Part shown: positions 33,376-45,521 of the stretch, in pieces | Layout: every line of letters begins with the position of its first letter | How positions within the stretch are numbered: the first letter of the stretch is position 1 | Origin: Oenanthe sinensis | Taxonomy: Eukaryota; Streptophyta; Magnoliopsida; Apiales; Apiaceae | Direction of reading: 5' to 3' | DNA length: 64,000 nucleotides | Assembly (NCBI GenBank): GCA_028671895.1 | Contig: CM053800.1 | Location: forward strand, 12,297,886 to 12,361,885 | Translations under genes and position numbers: made by a program | Notes under the pieces: generated by a model | Databases searched by the model: none | What the model saw: the letters and a program-made list of their open reading frames with translations, nothing else | What the model was told of the DNA's origin: nothing

Positions 33376-33388
33376 AATAGGGGGAGAT
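33376..33388 (+). other. Polypurine tract of element C
   Basis: AAATAGGGGGAGAT directly before the TGTTAGG start of the 3' LTR. GGGGGAG also occurs inside the element at 25982, 26139, 26193 and 30824. Confidence 0.85.
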
Positions 33389-34129
33389 TGTTAGGAATAT
33401 ATCCATTTGATGATGTACAAAATGCTAGAACAGGGTCTAGATTAGTTTATCTGTAATAAGTCTTTCTAGTCTCTAAAATATATAATCAGAGTCTAGATAG
33501 TCAACATTCATGTTATTTGTACTTAGAGGAATTTCTGTAGAAAGTGAAACCAGAGTCTACATGAAGATCAGAGTCTGGAAGGTGGTCAGAGTCTATAGAT
33601 CATCAGAGTCTGTGAACTATCAGAGTCTACATCTAATCAGAGTCTGGAGATCATCAGAGTCTGAAGATTTCAGAGTCTATACAGAAGATCAGAGGAATGG
33701 AAAGTCTTCGAAGATCAAGATAATTTAAATTACAGATATGCTATGGGAAAGAAAGAGAATTCTACAAGGAAACTGTCAACTAATAATTAGGAATTATATT
33801 CCTATTGTAATTTATCTTTCTGTTATTAGTTGATAGGAAGCTCTCTATATAAACTCTATGTAACCTAATTGTAAAAGTGGTGGGAAAATAATTGTCTTAG
33901 TAATATTTTTGTGAGAGCATAGAGATAGAGAGAGTTGCTGTGATAAACACAGAGAAGCTGCTAGGGTTTGTGTACATCCTAGGAGAGTTTTGTATTCACA
34001 AATCAATAATACAAAACAGTTCTTATTCATATCTTCGTGTTTGAGTTTGTTATTAATTTGATTTTAAATCGGGCAGAAAAGACACACAAGTATTCAACCC
34101 CCCCTTCTACTTGTGCAACTGGGAAAACA
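33389..34129 (+). repeat. 3' LTR of element C (741 bp)
   Basis: Same length as the 5' LTR, two differences counted by eye, followed by the ATTTT duplication at 34130-34134. Confidence 0.97.
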
Positions 34130-34529
34130 ATTTTTAAGTGTATACACGAACTCTTGTTCCCGATCCTAACTCGTATCCCTTGATTTCGCAAGAAATATTG
34201 TTGTCTCTCACTATAGAGCACAAGGGTCATAAGTTAGTTCTTAATTGTCTATTTTTATATATATATATATATTCGGCCAAACATATATATACATTAGCTT
34301 GCTTGTTTTACCTCTTGCAAGTATATATATTGTTAGCCTTGTTCCTCTTAATTATATATATACACGAGCTTTTATCTTAACTTATTATTCTCGTATATAT
34401 ATATAGAGTGAACTAAACCAAGAGAGTTATTAACTTATCTCTCTCCTTAGTTGGTTGTTAATATCCTTGATTTATTTTGGGATTAGAAACAACAACTAGT
34501 TACTTAAATTCCAAGTCGAGGCTAGACTT

Positions 34530-35006
34530 GTATAAGTCGATTTAGACGACATAAACAAGAGGCTTACTTGTTGAATTTTTGTATCTAAACCAAGCTTATA
34601 TCAAGAGTGGAAACCGATTTGTATAAATCTCATTTATAGATATAAACAAAAGGTTACTCTAATATTTGCAAGGTAGCTCACTTTAATTCCAAGTTGAGTA
34701 TTGTGTATAAGTCGAGGTACGACATAAACATAAATACATCTTGTTGAGTTATAAAGTGAAAGAAACCAACACACATTCCGAGTGTTACTATTTCGTATAA
34801 ATCTCATATATTATTTAGAGATATAAACGAAGTAAACTCGTTGAATATTTGTAGGTTTACTCTTTAACTTCGAACACCGAGTTAAGGGCTTTTCGTATAA
34901 GTCGAGGTACGACATAAACGAGCCTAACTTGTTGAGTTCTTGAAGTTAGCCCACGATAGACTCCGAGTTAAATAATATTTCGTATAAGTCGAGGTACGAC
35001 ATAAAC
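34530..35006 (+). repeat. Array of six GTATAA-stem-loop-stem-ATAAAC units in the LTR of B
   Basis: Units at 34530, 34621, 34705, 34795, 34895 and 34982, 84-100 nt apart. Between constant GTATAA and ATAAAC lies a short dyad: GTCG...CGAC in four units, ATCT...AGAT in one and ATCTC...GAGAT in another. Loops are AGGTA in three units and longer in the others. The 3' LTR has the same array at 50861-51338. Confidence 0.8.
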
Positions 35007-35625
35007 GAAACGTACTCGTTGAATCTTAGTGGTTTATTTCGAGTTTGTTTTAAAGGCCATTTTTAATTGTTGTTTTAGGCCTTAGAAACAACTTGATTTT
35101 GAAACGAGCTTGACATAAGTCAAGTCAATATATTCGGCCTTTAGTTTAGATCATATACCCTTGGCCTTATATATCGGACAATTATAAGCAGAAAAAGAAA
35201 AAGATTTATTTTAAGTAATTGCATTGCATCATACGCTTTACATATCGCAATTTACTTTAGCATACGCATTTAATTTCGTGCATTCATACGCTTTACTTTC
35301 CGCACCTTACTTTAGCATACGCACTTAATTTCTTGCATACACGTTAGCACACAACGTGTGGTTCGTCCTTTTGACTAAGTGACTTACCCTTTCGAGTGGT
35401 TCGTCCTTTCTCACTAAGTGACTTACCCCGACTCACATTTATATATATTGTTGCTTCGGCTATCTTATATATATTTGTTTGTCTCTTTGGTCTAGTACTG
35501 TAATATACTAGTCCGACCACTCTTCTTTTCTAAACAGGAATATTAAAGTCGTAGCACTTGTTGTCTACACTTTGTTGTGAGGTGAAAGTGAAGTGAGGTG
35601 ATCCTTGTTCTAAGACCCAAGTCTT

Positions 35626-36018
35626 AGACACGCCAACGGGGAGTTGGGTGTCTTTGCACCGTGAAGAAAAGGAAAGACCCAAGACCTAAGACCCAGATCC
35701 AAGACCTACATTGTAGTAGAGGAACATAGTCTACGCAGGGATTTTTACGTATCTTTGAGGAGGTAAAGGGGAAGTTACGCTCCAAGATAAGGTCGTAAGG
35801 GATACTACGTAACTGTGAAGAGGTAACGGGGAGTTACGCTCTAAGACCAGTTCGTAGGGGTACTACTTGCTTGTGAAGAGGTAACGGGGAGTTACGCTCT
35901 AAGACTAGCTTGTATGGGTTCTACTTTGATTGTGAGGAGGTAACGGGGAGTTACGCTCCAAGATAAATCAAGTAGGTTTTGCTTTGTATTTTGAGGGGTT
36001 AACGGGTAGTTAAGGTCC
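35626..36018 (+). repeat. Array of six hairpins, most with a GGGGA loop, in the LTR of B
   Basis: Hairpins at 35626-35653 (AGACAC-g-CCAAC / GTTGG-GTGTCT), 35759-35783, 35819-35842 and 35877-35900 (AGAG-GTAAC / GTTAC-g-CTCT), 35936-35959 (GGAG-GTAAC / GTTAC-g-CTCC) and 35995-36018 (TTAAC / GTTAA, loop GGGTA). The loop is GGGGA in four of six; the second has an enlarged loop containing GGGGA. The 3' LTR copy is at 51958-52350. It lies 300-700 nt before the primer-binding site. Confidence 0.8.
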
Positions 36019-36354
36019 AAGATAAATAGTAAGTGTTGTAAAAGGCTTCTCCGCCATTATAAGGAGTACATCTTTTTATAGTGCAAAATCTCGAGTTCAG
36101 GGAGGGACTCGGGGACTGGACTAGGGGTGAGCGGATCCGTTAGGGGATTGCGCCATCGCAAACCAGGATAAAAATTCCGTTGTGTACTCTATTTCTTTTC
36201 TCTACTTTTATTTTCCGCACTTGTATTACTAGTTGACTGGTAATATTTTAAAAGGAGAAAAGAAAATTTTAAAACGCCAAGCTCAATTTTTAAAAGGGTA
36301 TTAAGCTATTCAACCCCCCTTCTAGCTTATACCCCCCATTTCGGGCCTAACAGT

Positions 36355-36368
36355 TGGTATCAAAGCAG
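36355..36368 (+). other. Primer-binding site of element B
   Basis: TGGTATCAAAGCAG two bases after the LTR end; similar to the initiator tRNA-Met site with one G-to-A difference. Confidence 0.9.
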
Positions 36369-36431
36369 TGCTCTTAATCGTGTTCCGTGGCCTTTTTCAG
36401 TGCCTACGAACGCAACAAAGAGTAGATCTTT

Positions 36432-39400
36432 ATGGCGTATTTGAGTACCATTGGTTGTGGTGAAGGTCTCTCGAGTTCGAGACCCCCTCTATTCGATGGC
36501 ACCAACTTTGCTACTTAGAAAACAAGATTTAGAATTTATGATAAATCCCAAGGTGTCAAAGTGTGGATGGCTATCGAAGATGGTGTTGTAGTTCCGACAA
36601 AAGTAGTTGACGAAATAGTCATCGAAAAGAAAGTCAGTGAATACACCCGTGAAGAGGAAGAGTTAATGAACATAGCCGCTAAGGCAGAAATGGTCTTAAC
36701 TAGTGCACTTGCAGAAAAAGAATACAAACGTGTTAATAACTGCAAGTCTGCACAAGATATGTGGAACAAATTGGTTATCACCTACGAAGGAACTATGGAT
36801 ATTAAAGACTCGCGGATGGACACGTTGATCCAAGAATACGAGAACTTTAAACTCCTTGAGGGTGAAACCATCATCGATATGGAAACAAGATTTACTCGTA
36901 TTATCGATGAACTTGCTCAACTCGGAAAGGTATACTCTATTAATGAGAAAAATCGAAGGGTCTTAAAAGCCTTACCTCCGAGTTGGAAAGTTAAAGTTAC
37001 CACAATAAAAGAAATGCATAATCTAAATGCATATACCATCGATAGTTTATTCGAAAACCTTCGTGCTTACGAAGAAGATAATGCTCCGGATAAACCTCTT
37101 CCTAAAGTTGAATAGAAGATAAAGAGTATGGCCTTAAAGGCAATACTTATCGATGAAGATGAAAACGACGATGATTTGAACGAAGAGTTAGAAAATCTTG
37201 ATGAGCATGAAATCGCTTTATTATCAAGACAACTCCGTCGCGTTTTACAAAGCAAAGCTCAAAGGTACGGAAAGGGTTTTCTTAAATCGGGTAACCAACA
37301 ACGAGTTTTTAACTCTAAAGGTAGGCCGAATTATAAGAGCAATTTTCCTACTACGAGTTATGCTAAAGGCAAAGGTATGCAACAACCACAAGCAAACAAT
37401 GCTTACAATAACTCGAAATTTACGAGTAATTATGCACCTAAGCCTAAAGAGGCAGTTCCCGAAGAGACCGAGATTGTTTGCTTTGAATGTAAACAACCAG
37501 GTCATTTTAAAAGGGAATGTCCAAATTTGTCTAAGGGATAAATCCTTGTAGCCGAGAATGGATGGGATCTAAGCGAGGATGAGGAAACTCCTGAACAAAA
37601 TGAGGAAACTGTAAACCTTGCTTTGATGGCAATCGGAGATGAAGCTACTCCAACGGAAGGCTCCACTTCTCTACAAGAGGTAACATCTAAACCAATCTTG
37701 ATTTTATCATGTGATAGTAGTGATGTTAGCTTATCCAAAGTAGATCATTATAGCATGGATATTTCTGAGCTTAGAAACTTGGTCAAAGATTTGAAAATTG
37801 GTTATGATGAATTGAATCGAAGTTATGTTAAGACAAAATCTGAAAAAGATAAATATGAGGATTTGTGTCTCGAACTTCAAAAAGAGGTCACTAGTTTGAC
37901 CGACGTACATGTCAAAGACATGGAATACGTTACTAACATTCTCTCTCAAAATGAAAGCTTGAAAATCAAGACGAACGTAAAGGATGACCAAATTCGTACT
38001 CTTGAAGTCGAAAATGTGTCTCTGATTATGCAAGCTGAAGAGATTGAGAATGACAAGCTTCATTTAAACGAATGCAATCGTGAGCTCCATGTTGAGCTTT
38101 TAAATCTGAAAATTCAAAATGAATCATTGATTCAAGAGAATTTATCACGATGCGAACGTATAAATGACCTCGAACAATCTCTTACGGGAGATAGAGAGGA
38201 AGAGCTTCATGAAGCCTTAAAAGAGCTTGACTTTGATTACCAACTTCAATTAATGAATAAAGACAATGATTATGCCAAACTTCAAGGCAAGATCAATGTT
38301 GAATTCGAAAGTCGTCAAAGACTTATCTCGGAATTAGAAATGATGAAGTTAGAAAATCAAAAGCTTAATGATGAAAATCAAAAGCTCTTGGCTCAAGTTA
38401 TGGATAAAGAGAGATTCTTAACTAACAAGATTAATAACTTGGTTAAGGAAAAGGAAGATCTCGAATCCACCTTAAAACAATTCACTAAGAGCAATGCTAT
38501 TTTGGAAAGGATGGTATTTGGCTCTAGGGAATCATTTAATCGTGAAGGCTTGGGTTATGAACATAAAAATCCTACTAAAAAGGAAGATCATAAACCTAAC
38601 CCTACGATTAATACTCCACCTAAATCACCTACACCTAAGTGTACATATTGCAATGTAAGTGGACATACTCGTCTATTTTGCAAAGCTAAAGAAGGTGAAC
38701 TTAAGGGGAAGTACAAGTGGATTCTAAAAGGATCAATTTCTATAACTAGAGATGGAAAGAAAATATCTCAAAAGAAGAATGATTCTAAAGTGAATGTTCA
38801 AAACCAACCAAGGTTTTGGTATCATCAAGAACCAATCCCCTATGGACCAGGAAAAGGTTCTATGACTCATAATCTTAACTATTATGGTCAAACTCGTAAC
38901 ATAAATGCTCCAATGCCTAGAAATGCTAGTTATCATGCTAGATCGAGTCATCATGCTAATATGAGTCATCATGCTTACCCTAGTACTTCAAATACTCATG
39001 TTAGAAGTAATAATTCGAAATACAATGCCAATGCTAATTCTAGAGATTCGATTATTACCATCTTTCCCCCTAGAAAGAATCATGAATATGCTAGATGTAA
39101 CAAATATACTCCTAGGAGAAACCCTTATCATATATCTACTAGGAATGAAGCATCTAGAAACATACATGATTATATGCAAGTTTATTCCATGCCTAGATTT
39201 GTTCATGCCAGTTCATATATGCCTCATGATGTACTAACCCAAGGACCCTTAAGACAAAAGGGTACCAAAAGGTTTAACTAATCCTTTGTGTAGGTATGCC
39301 TTACTGCTGCAAAAGATGTGTGGTATCTTGATAGTGGATGTTCACGTCATATGACCGGTAATAAGTCATTGTTGAACAACATTAGAAAGGTAGCCGTCGG

Positions 39401-42377
39401 AAGTGTAACCTTTGGAGATAACAGTAAAGGCAATATCATTGGCATTGGGGATATTGGAAATGAAAGCTTTAAAATAACAAATGTACAATTAGTCACGGGA
39501 CTAAAGTACAACTTGCTTTCAATAAGTCAACTATGTGATAATGGTTGCAAAGTAGTCTTCCGATCAACACATTGTTCTATTTACAATGTAGACGGAAGAC
39601 TAGCCTTAAATTGTCCACGTAACAAAAATGTATATACGTGTGACACTACGAAATATGAGAATGTATGTTTGGTATCCTTTAATGATGATCCATGGCTATG
39701 GCACTGAAGGTTGAGTCATATAAACATGAAACTCATTAAGACTATATGTTCGAAAGAACATGTACGAGGATTACCGAAACTCAATTTCGTTAAAGATCAC
39801 ATATGTGAAGCTTGTGAAATTGGCAAATAAATAAGAGCAACTCATAAAGCCAAATTCACGGTGTCTACGTTTAGACCACTTGAGCTATTACATATGGATC
39901 TTATTGGACCTGTTCCCGTGCAAAGCCTAGGAGGAAGTCAATACACCCTAGTGGTAGTTGATGACTATTCTCACTATACGTGGACTGAGTTCCTAAGATC
40001 AAAGAGTGACGCATTTGAATCTTTTGCGTCTCTTTGCAAACGTATACAAAATCAACACAATAACTCGATTATCTATATCCGGACGGATCATGGAAAAGAG
40101 TTTGAAAATGCAAAATTTGTTGATTTTTGTGAGGCGTATGGTATTACTCATAACTTTTCTGCTCCTTATACACCTCAGTCAAATGGGGTAGTTGAAAGGA
40201 AAAACAGAACATTACAAGAAATGGCAACGACTATGCTAAATGAATATCGTCGACCAAAATATTTTTGGGCCGAAGCCATGTCCTCTGCATGCCATGTTCT
40301 TAATAGAGTATTACTACGACCTATCAAAATGAAGACCCCTTATGAGCTTTATTTTGGTAAAACTCCTAAGCTTACTTACTTCAAAGTTTTTGGAAGTAAG
40401 TGCTATATTATGAATACTAAGGATTACCTAACGAAATTCGACCCTAAATCTGGTGAGGGTGTATTTCTAGGATATTCTAGTAATAGCAAAGCTTATCGAG
40501 TTTTCAATCTTAATACTTTGGTTGTGGAAGAATCAATGAATGTAGTATTCGATGAATCTAAACCAAATTCAAAGTATAAAGATTTAATAGAGGAGGAACC
40601 AGATTCAAATGGTCAAATTCCAAGTGATGTTGAAAATGTTATTCGACAAATTGGAGATATGAATCTTGGATTTGCAATTCCAAAGAATCCTCTTGAAAAC
40701 GTTGAGAACGAACTTGAATTGCCTACAGAAATACCGTTACTTAAAGATCATCATATTGACTGTGTCTTAGGAGATCTAACTAAAGGTGTTCAAACTCGTG
40801 CTCAAGTTCAAAATATTGTGAGTCACCTGGCCTTTCTATCACAAATAGAACCCAAAACCGCAAAGGAAGCTTTATTAGATGAGGATTGGATCCTTGCTAT
40901 GCAAGAAGAGTTAAACCAATTCACTCATAATAAAGTTTGGGAACTAGTTCCACATCCCCCTGAAACTTCCATTATTGGAACAAAGTGGGTCTTTCGTAAC
41001 AAATTAGACGAAAGTGGAACAGTGGTAAGAAACAAAGCACGTTTAGTTGCTTAAGGCTATACTCAAATGGAAGGAATAGATTTTGAAGAAACCTATGCTC
41101 CCGTGGCTCGAATTGAATCAATTCGAATGTTTTTAGCCTTCGCTTGTCATAAAGGTTTCAAAGTCTATCAAATGGATGTTAAATCTGCTTTCCTTAATGG
41201 TTTCTTAGAAGAAGAAGTATACGTAAGACAACCACCGGGATTTGAAGATCACTTACATCTTGAGTATGTATACAAATTATACAAGGCTTTATACGGACTA
41301 AAGCAAGCTCCCAGAGCTTGGTATGAGAGGTTAAGCAAATTCCTAATTGAAAATGGTTTCAAAATAGGAGTTATTGATACTACTCTCTTTACGAAGTATG
41401 AAGGTGATGATATCCTGCTCGTTCAAATCTACGTAGACGATATTATCTTTGGCTCTACCAAGGAATCTCTATGTAAGGAATTCTCAGATATTATGAGTAA
41501 AGAATTTGAAATGAGCATGATGGGGGAATTAAATTTCTTTTTAGGATTGCAAATTAAGCAATCTGATGAAGGAATTCATATTTCACAATCGAAATATTGT
41601 AAAGAAATGCTTAAGAAATTTGATATGGAAAATTGTAAAACAATTAGTACCCCTATGTCACCTGCCTTAAAGATGACAGAAGATCCTAGTGGTATTTCTG
41701 TAGATACGAAGAAATATCGAGGAATGGTCGGAAGTCTTCTCTATATCACTGCTAGTAGGCCTGACATACAATTTAGTGTATGTAAATGTGCCCGCTTTCA
41801 AGTGAACCCTAAGGAATCTCATGTAGCCGCTGTAAAGCGAATATTTAGATACCTCAAGGGAACCACTGAAATGGGTCTATGGTATCCGAAAGGACAACCA
41901 TTTGACTTAGTGTGCTTTTCTGATTCGGATTATGCCGGTCATTTAATTGATAGAAAAAGCACAAGTGGTACGTGTCAGTTTCTTGGTGGATGCCTAGTTT
42001 CTTGGTTTTCTAAGAAACAAAATTATGTGTCCATATCCACTACAGAAGCTGAGTATATAGCAGCTGCAAAATGTTGTGCTCAAATCCTTTGGATGAAGCA
42101 AACACTAGCTGACTATATTGTGAGATTTGATGTAGTATCAATTCAATGTGATAATATAAGTGCAATAAATTTAAGTAAAAATTCTGTGTTGCACTCATTA
42201 TCAAAACATATTGATATACGACATCATTTTCTACGAGACCATGTCTCGAAGGGCAATATTAAAATGGTATACATAGATACCGAACATAATATCGCTGATA
42301 TTTTTACAAAACCTTTGAGCTCGGAAAGATTCAACAAACTCCGTTTGGAGTTAGGTATGCTTGAGTGCTCAAAGTGA
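36432..42377 (+). pseudogene. Gag-Pol polyprotein of element B, eight in-frame stops, no frameshift
   Basis: ATG 36432 (MAYLSTIGCGEGLSSSRPPL) opens a frame kept in phase for 5.9 kb. Stops: TAG 36516, TAG 37113, TAA 37539, TAA 39279, TAG 39291, TGA 39705, TAA 39828, TAA 41052. Gag: UBN2 domain, CCHC knuckle (CFECKQPGHFKREC near 37478-37520), long coiled coil (37760-38510), a second CCHC-like motif (CTYCNVSGHTRLFC near 38640), then an Asn/His/Arg-rich tail. Protease DSGCSRHMTG (39330). Integrase D-D-E intact (HMDLIGPV, RTDHGKEF, NGVVERKNR). RT has YVDDIIFGST near 41430. RNase H (SDSDYAGHLIDRKS) ends LGMLECSK. At several stops the expected residue is Trp, Arg or Gln, one C-to-T or G-to-A step away. 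Confidence 0.93.
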
Positions 42378-42955
42378 GACACTAAGTGTCTTTAATTTTG
42401 TTGAATTAATTTTCAATGAAATTTGCTCCGCTTGTGATTAAGGTTATTAGTCGATCGGATTTCTATATGAAATTCAGATTTGTCGATAATAAAATTGATT
42501 ATAAGTTGTTCAAGCTTTATTGTGAAATTAAGCTCAATAAAATAATTTTAATTAACACAACTATTTATTGGCCTTGAAATATTCTGTATTTCAAAACTCG
42601 GAAAAATAGTGAGTGTTAATTAAATTGTCCCAAGAATTATTTTCAAAATAAATTTATGGAAATTTAGAAATAAATTTCAAATTTTAGAAAATATTTTTCT
42701 TGGTTGAACATTATTTTATAAAATTAATTGTACTCTCTCTTGCAATTAAAATTATAAAATAATATATAAAAATGAGAGAATATTTTATAAATTGATTACA
42801 ATTTAATTTTAATTAAAATATAAAATATAAAATTAAGATTGTAACATATATATTATTGTTAATATATAAATACAATTTTAATTCTAATTTTTGAGCTGAT
42901 TATTAACAGCCATTGGATTGAATAGGGATTCAATCACAGCCGTTCATTTCCAAAA

Positions 42956-42963
42956 TATAAATA
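42956..42963 (+). promoter_or_regulatory. Internal TATA box, candidate promoter for the accessory ORF of B
   Basis: TATAAATA about 580 bp after the end of pol, followed by a CT-rich, AAACCCTAA-containing leader such as plant 5' UTRs often show. Confidence 0.45.
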
Positions 42964-43635
42964 GAAAATAAGATTTTATTTTTCATTCTCTTTTCCCAAT
43001 TCTAGCCGCACAGTTGCATCGTGTTCTTCTAAACCCTAATTGATCTAACTTCAATTCCTTCTATTTCATGAATCCATCGATTAATATGATGATAAAATCA
43101 TATTATTCACATCTCAAGCCATCGATTCATACCAAAATCGCCGTCACTTGAGCCCTAGATAAATCCAATCGACTGAAACTCATTTGAGTCCAAACCCTAA
43201 CTGTCAATCCTCAACTCCTACTGATTAGTCAAATTTGAAGATGTTTGAGTGATGAATCTATACTCTATCTGTCTCAATTGCATGGGTGTCATCGTAAAAT
43301 CAGTTGGTGATGCATCGACTTGTTTGAATTAATGTCCTCTAATTTCTACATGGGTTTGATCCTATTCGAAATATTGATACTCGGTGTAATCAGGACTGTT
43401 GATGTGATATTCACACAGATTGTGTATCAAATCTGAAGAGAATATCACACCTCTAAACTCAATCTCATCAATTACACTATTTCATTAAGGGTTATTGAAT
43501 TGTATATGATACTAACCAATTTTTATTAGGAGAACAGGTTCTACAAGAAGAAGATCGAAGTAGAATCAAGAGCAATCATGGGTTATGCTGTAAAAGGGAG
43601 TGCAGGTTATGTGTCCTCCGCGAGGATACATACAG

Positions 43636-45519
43636 GTAAGACCATGGTCCAAAAAGAGGGCATGGCTCTGGTATGTAAATAATTTCTTCATTAATCTAAG
43701 TGGTGTTCTTGGTAATGTATCACAGTTGTGATTTTTTAGATAAATGAGATTATACATGTGTACAACTGGTCTATATTCCTATGACAAAATTAAACATGTC
43801 TCAGTGCTTATTTGTATTGATCTTAGTTGGATAATGTAGCTATTCCTCTCTCAAGATATTTTGTGGCAGTTGATATCTGAATAGAATATCACTTAATGCA
43901 TACTTGACAAGAAATTTGCTATGCTTGATCTATCTGTATATTAGAAATCTTGTGTGCTTACATGATCAGGCCTCATAAAATTATCTTGTTATGATAAGAT
44001 AATCTATGTACTATAATTCTCTATGTGGTTTCATATGTTTAAGCACAAATGTTGGGCCTTTGTGAATTTTAAGTGCCTAAAAATTAGATTTGCAGACTTG
44101 TGTGCATTACATATGTGAATTATTCCTTTTAGTGCATCATATGTAGGACACTTGGCTTCACAACAATGTCTCCTAGGTATGGACTGCCTGGAGTAACATG
44201 ATTACTCCTTGATCTGGTCCCAGCCTAGCAGATCACTTTTAGAATGCATTTGCATTATAATTAATTGAATTAAGTCTGATTTAAGTCTTGAATTTTTATT
44301 CCTGTGCCAAATGCAGACCAATTTATGCCTTGTTACTGCTTACTGAGTAGTATGATGTATGTTTGTAGTATAACATATTGTGTGTAATTTCTATTAACTA
44401 ATTGGATTAGCTGCAATATTTGGTACGTTGTCTGTGGGATAAGATATTGTCAGTTGTAGTTGCCTTGACATCTGCATACCTAGTTAATTAGCATGACTGA
44501 TTAAAATGAATTTTTCTTGCTAATGTGACTAAGTGTTTATATGCACTCTTGGCATGCACTTTATATGAGATTAAGTATAGAGTCCAGTTATTTAATTGTT
44601 ATATGTGGACTTGTCACTCATATGTTGAAAATTAATTGCTTGTCATGCTTACATGCTATTTGTATATGAGATTACTTGTAATATCCATCTCACTTATTAA
44701 TATACATTTGCATATCTAGGTTCAATATTGAATGCATCTTACTTGCTCTATCTTGTGTATGCTCTGGGATCATATAAATCTGTCAGTTTTCTGTTACAAG
44801 CATGGATCTTTTGTGCTATATATGAATAAAGATTAATTGTGCCTGCATGCTTAAGTGATAAAGCTGTGTACAATTAATTGTTTCTGAGCTTATTGAAATT
44901 AACAAATATGTTGTCTGCCAAATTTGATTTCATTTAATTGAATGTATGTCATAGTCTGACTCTAGTTAAGTTCTAGTCTGCTTTTATAGCATGTGCTGGC
45001 AGCTTACTTGAGATTTTATATTGGTACTTTGATAAGTAGCTGTGAATTTCATTAAATGAGAATGTACCAACTACTTGTCCTTCACTGTTGAACTGCTGTA
45101 CCTTGTACTGTGTGGATGTACTTCACTGATTTTCTGTGCTCTGTCACTGTTTGAAGTGTACTTGACTGCATATTTTTATAAAATTAGCTGCAGAGTGCTC
45201 AGTTTTTGTGCAGGAATTAATTTTAGTTCCTTCTGGCACCACATACATACATGCTTATTTGTACTCTGTGCCTAATATACATGCCTCTGCACACATTTTC
45301 CTACAATTTGCCAAGTACATTTGATGCAATAAATAGCTGATCTGGGAAATTTAAATTGTTTCTTTTTGGCTATATAAGAACTTGTTTGCCTGCTCATTTA
45401 TTATGTGCCTTGTGATAAATGCCCTAAGTGTTGCATTCATTTCTTCTGTCTCTGTGCCTTCATATCAGTTGTCTTCTTGTTCTTAACTCCTTGTTTGCTG
45501 CATTCATTTTCATTTCTAG
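43636..45519 (+). other. Predicted leader intron before the accessory ORF of B
   Basis: Donor ATACAG|GTAAGACC and acceptor TTCATTTCTAG|AAATGG, with the ATG two bases behind the acceptor. Size about 1.9 kb. The same acceptor could also take transcripts that start in the LTR, as retroviral env acceptors do. Confidence 0.45.
45371..45378 (+). promoter_or_regulatory. Second internal TATA box near the accessory ORF of B
   Basis: GGCTATATAAGAAC, 150 bp before the ATG at 45522; an alternative to the spliced-leader model. Confidence 0.5.
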
Positions 45520-45521
45520 AA

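Larger units (their letters stand above)
22577..34129 (+). mobile_element. Element C: young Ty1/copia (Sirevirus-like) retrotransposon with an accessory ORF
   Basis: Two 741-bp LTRs differing at two bases, 11,553 bp in all, flanked by ATTTT at 22572-22576 and 34130-34134. It lies in the 5' LTR of B; B's 3' LTR shows the empty target (GATTTTTAAGTG at about 50465-50476). The order is LTR, primer site, gag-pol (23355-27872), accessory ORF (28380-33263), polypurine tract, LTR. Each of the two reading frames is interrupted by a single stop codon and by no frameshift. Confidence 0.97.
34130..36352 (+). repeat. 5' LTR of element B, second part
   Basis: Continues the LTR after element C and matches about 50467-52684. 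It contains two hairpin arrays (34530-35006 and 35626-36018) and ends TATTAAGCTATTCAACCCCC...CGGGCCTAACA at 36352. Confidence 0.95.
42378..45404 (+). other. 3-kb noncoding region of element B between pol and the accessory ORF
   Basis: AT-rich with no long frame. It contains a TATA box (42956-42963), a leader-like CT-rich stretch with AAACCCTAATTGATCTAACT near 43030, and a strong donor CAG|GTAAGA at 43635/43636. It could hold an independent promoter, first exon and intron for the downstream ORF. Confidence 0.55.

Noticed and set aside
45405..45521. Hydrophobic N-terminal extension of B's accessory ORF as an envelope signal peptide
   Set aside because: No ATG opens it, the first ATG (45522) lies just behind a splice acceptor, and the hydrophobicity follows from a pyrimidine-rich tract of the kind expected before an acceptor.
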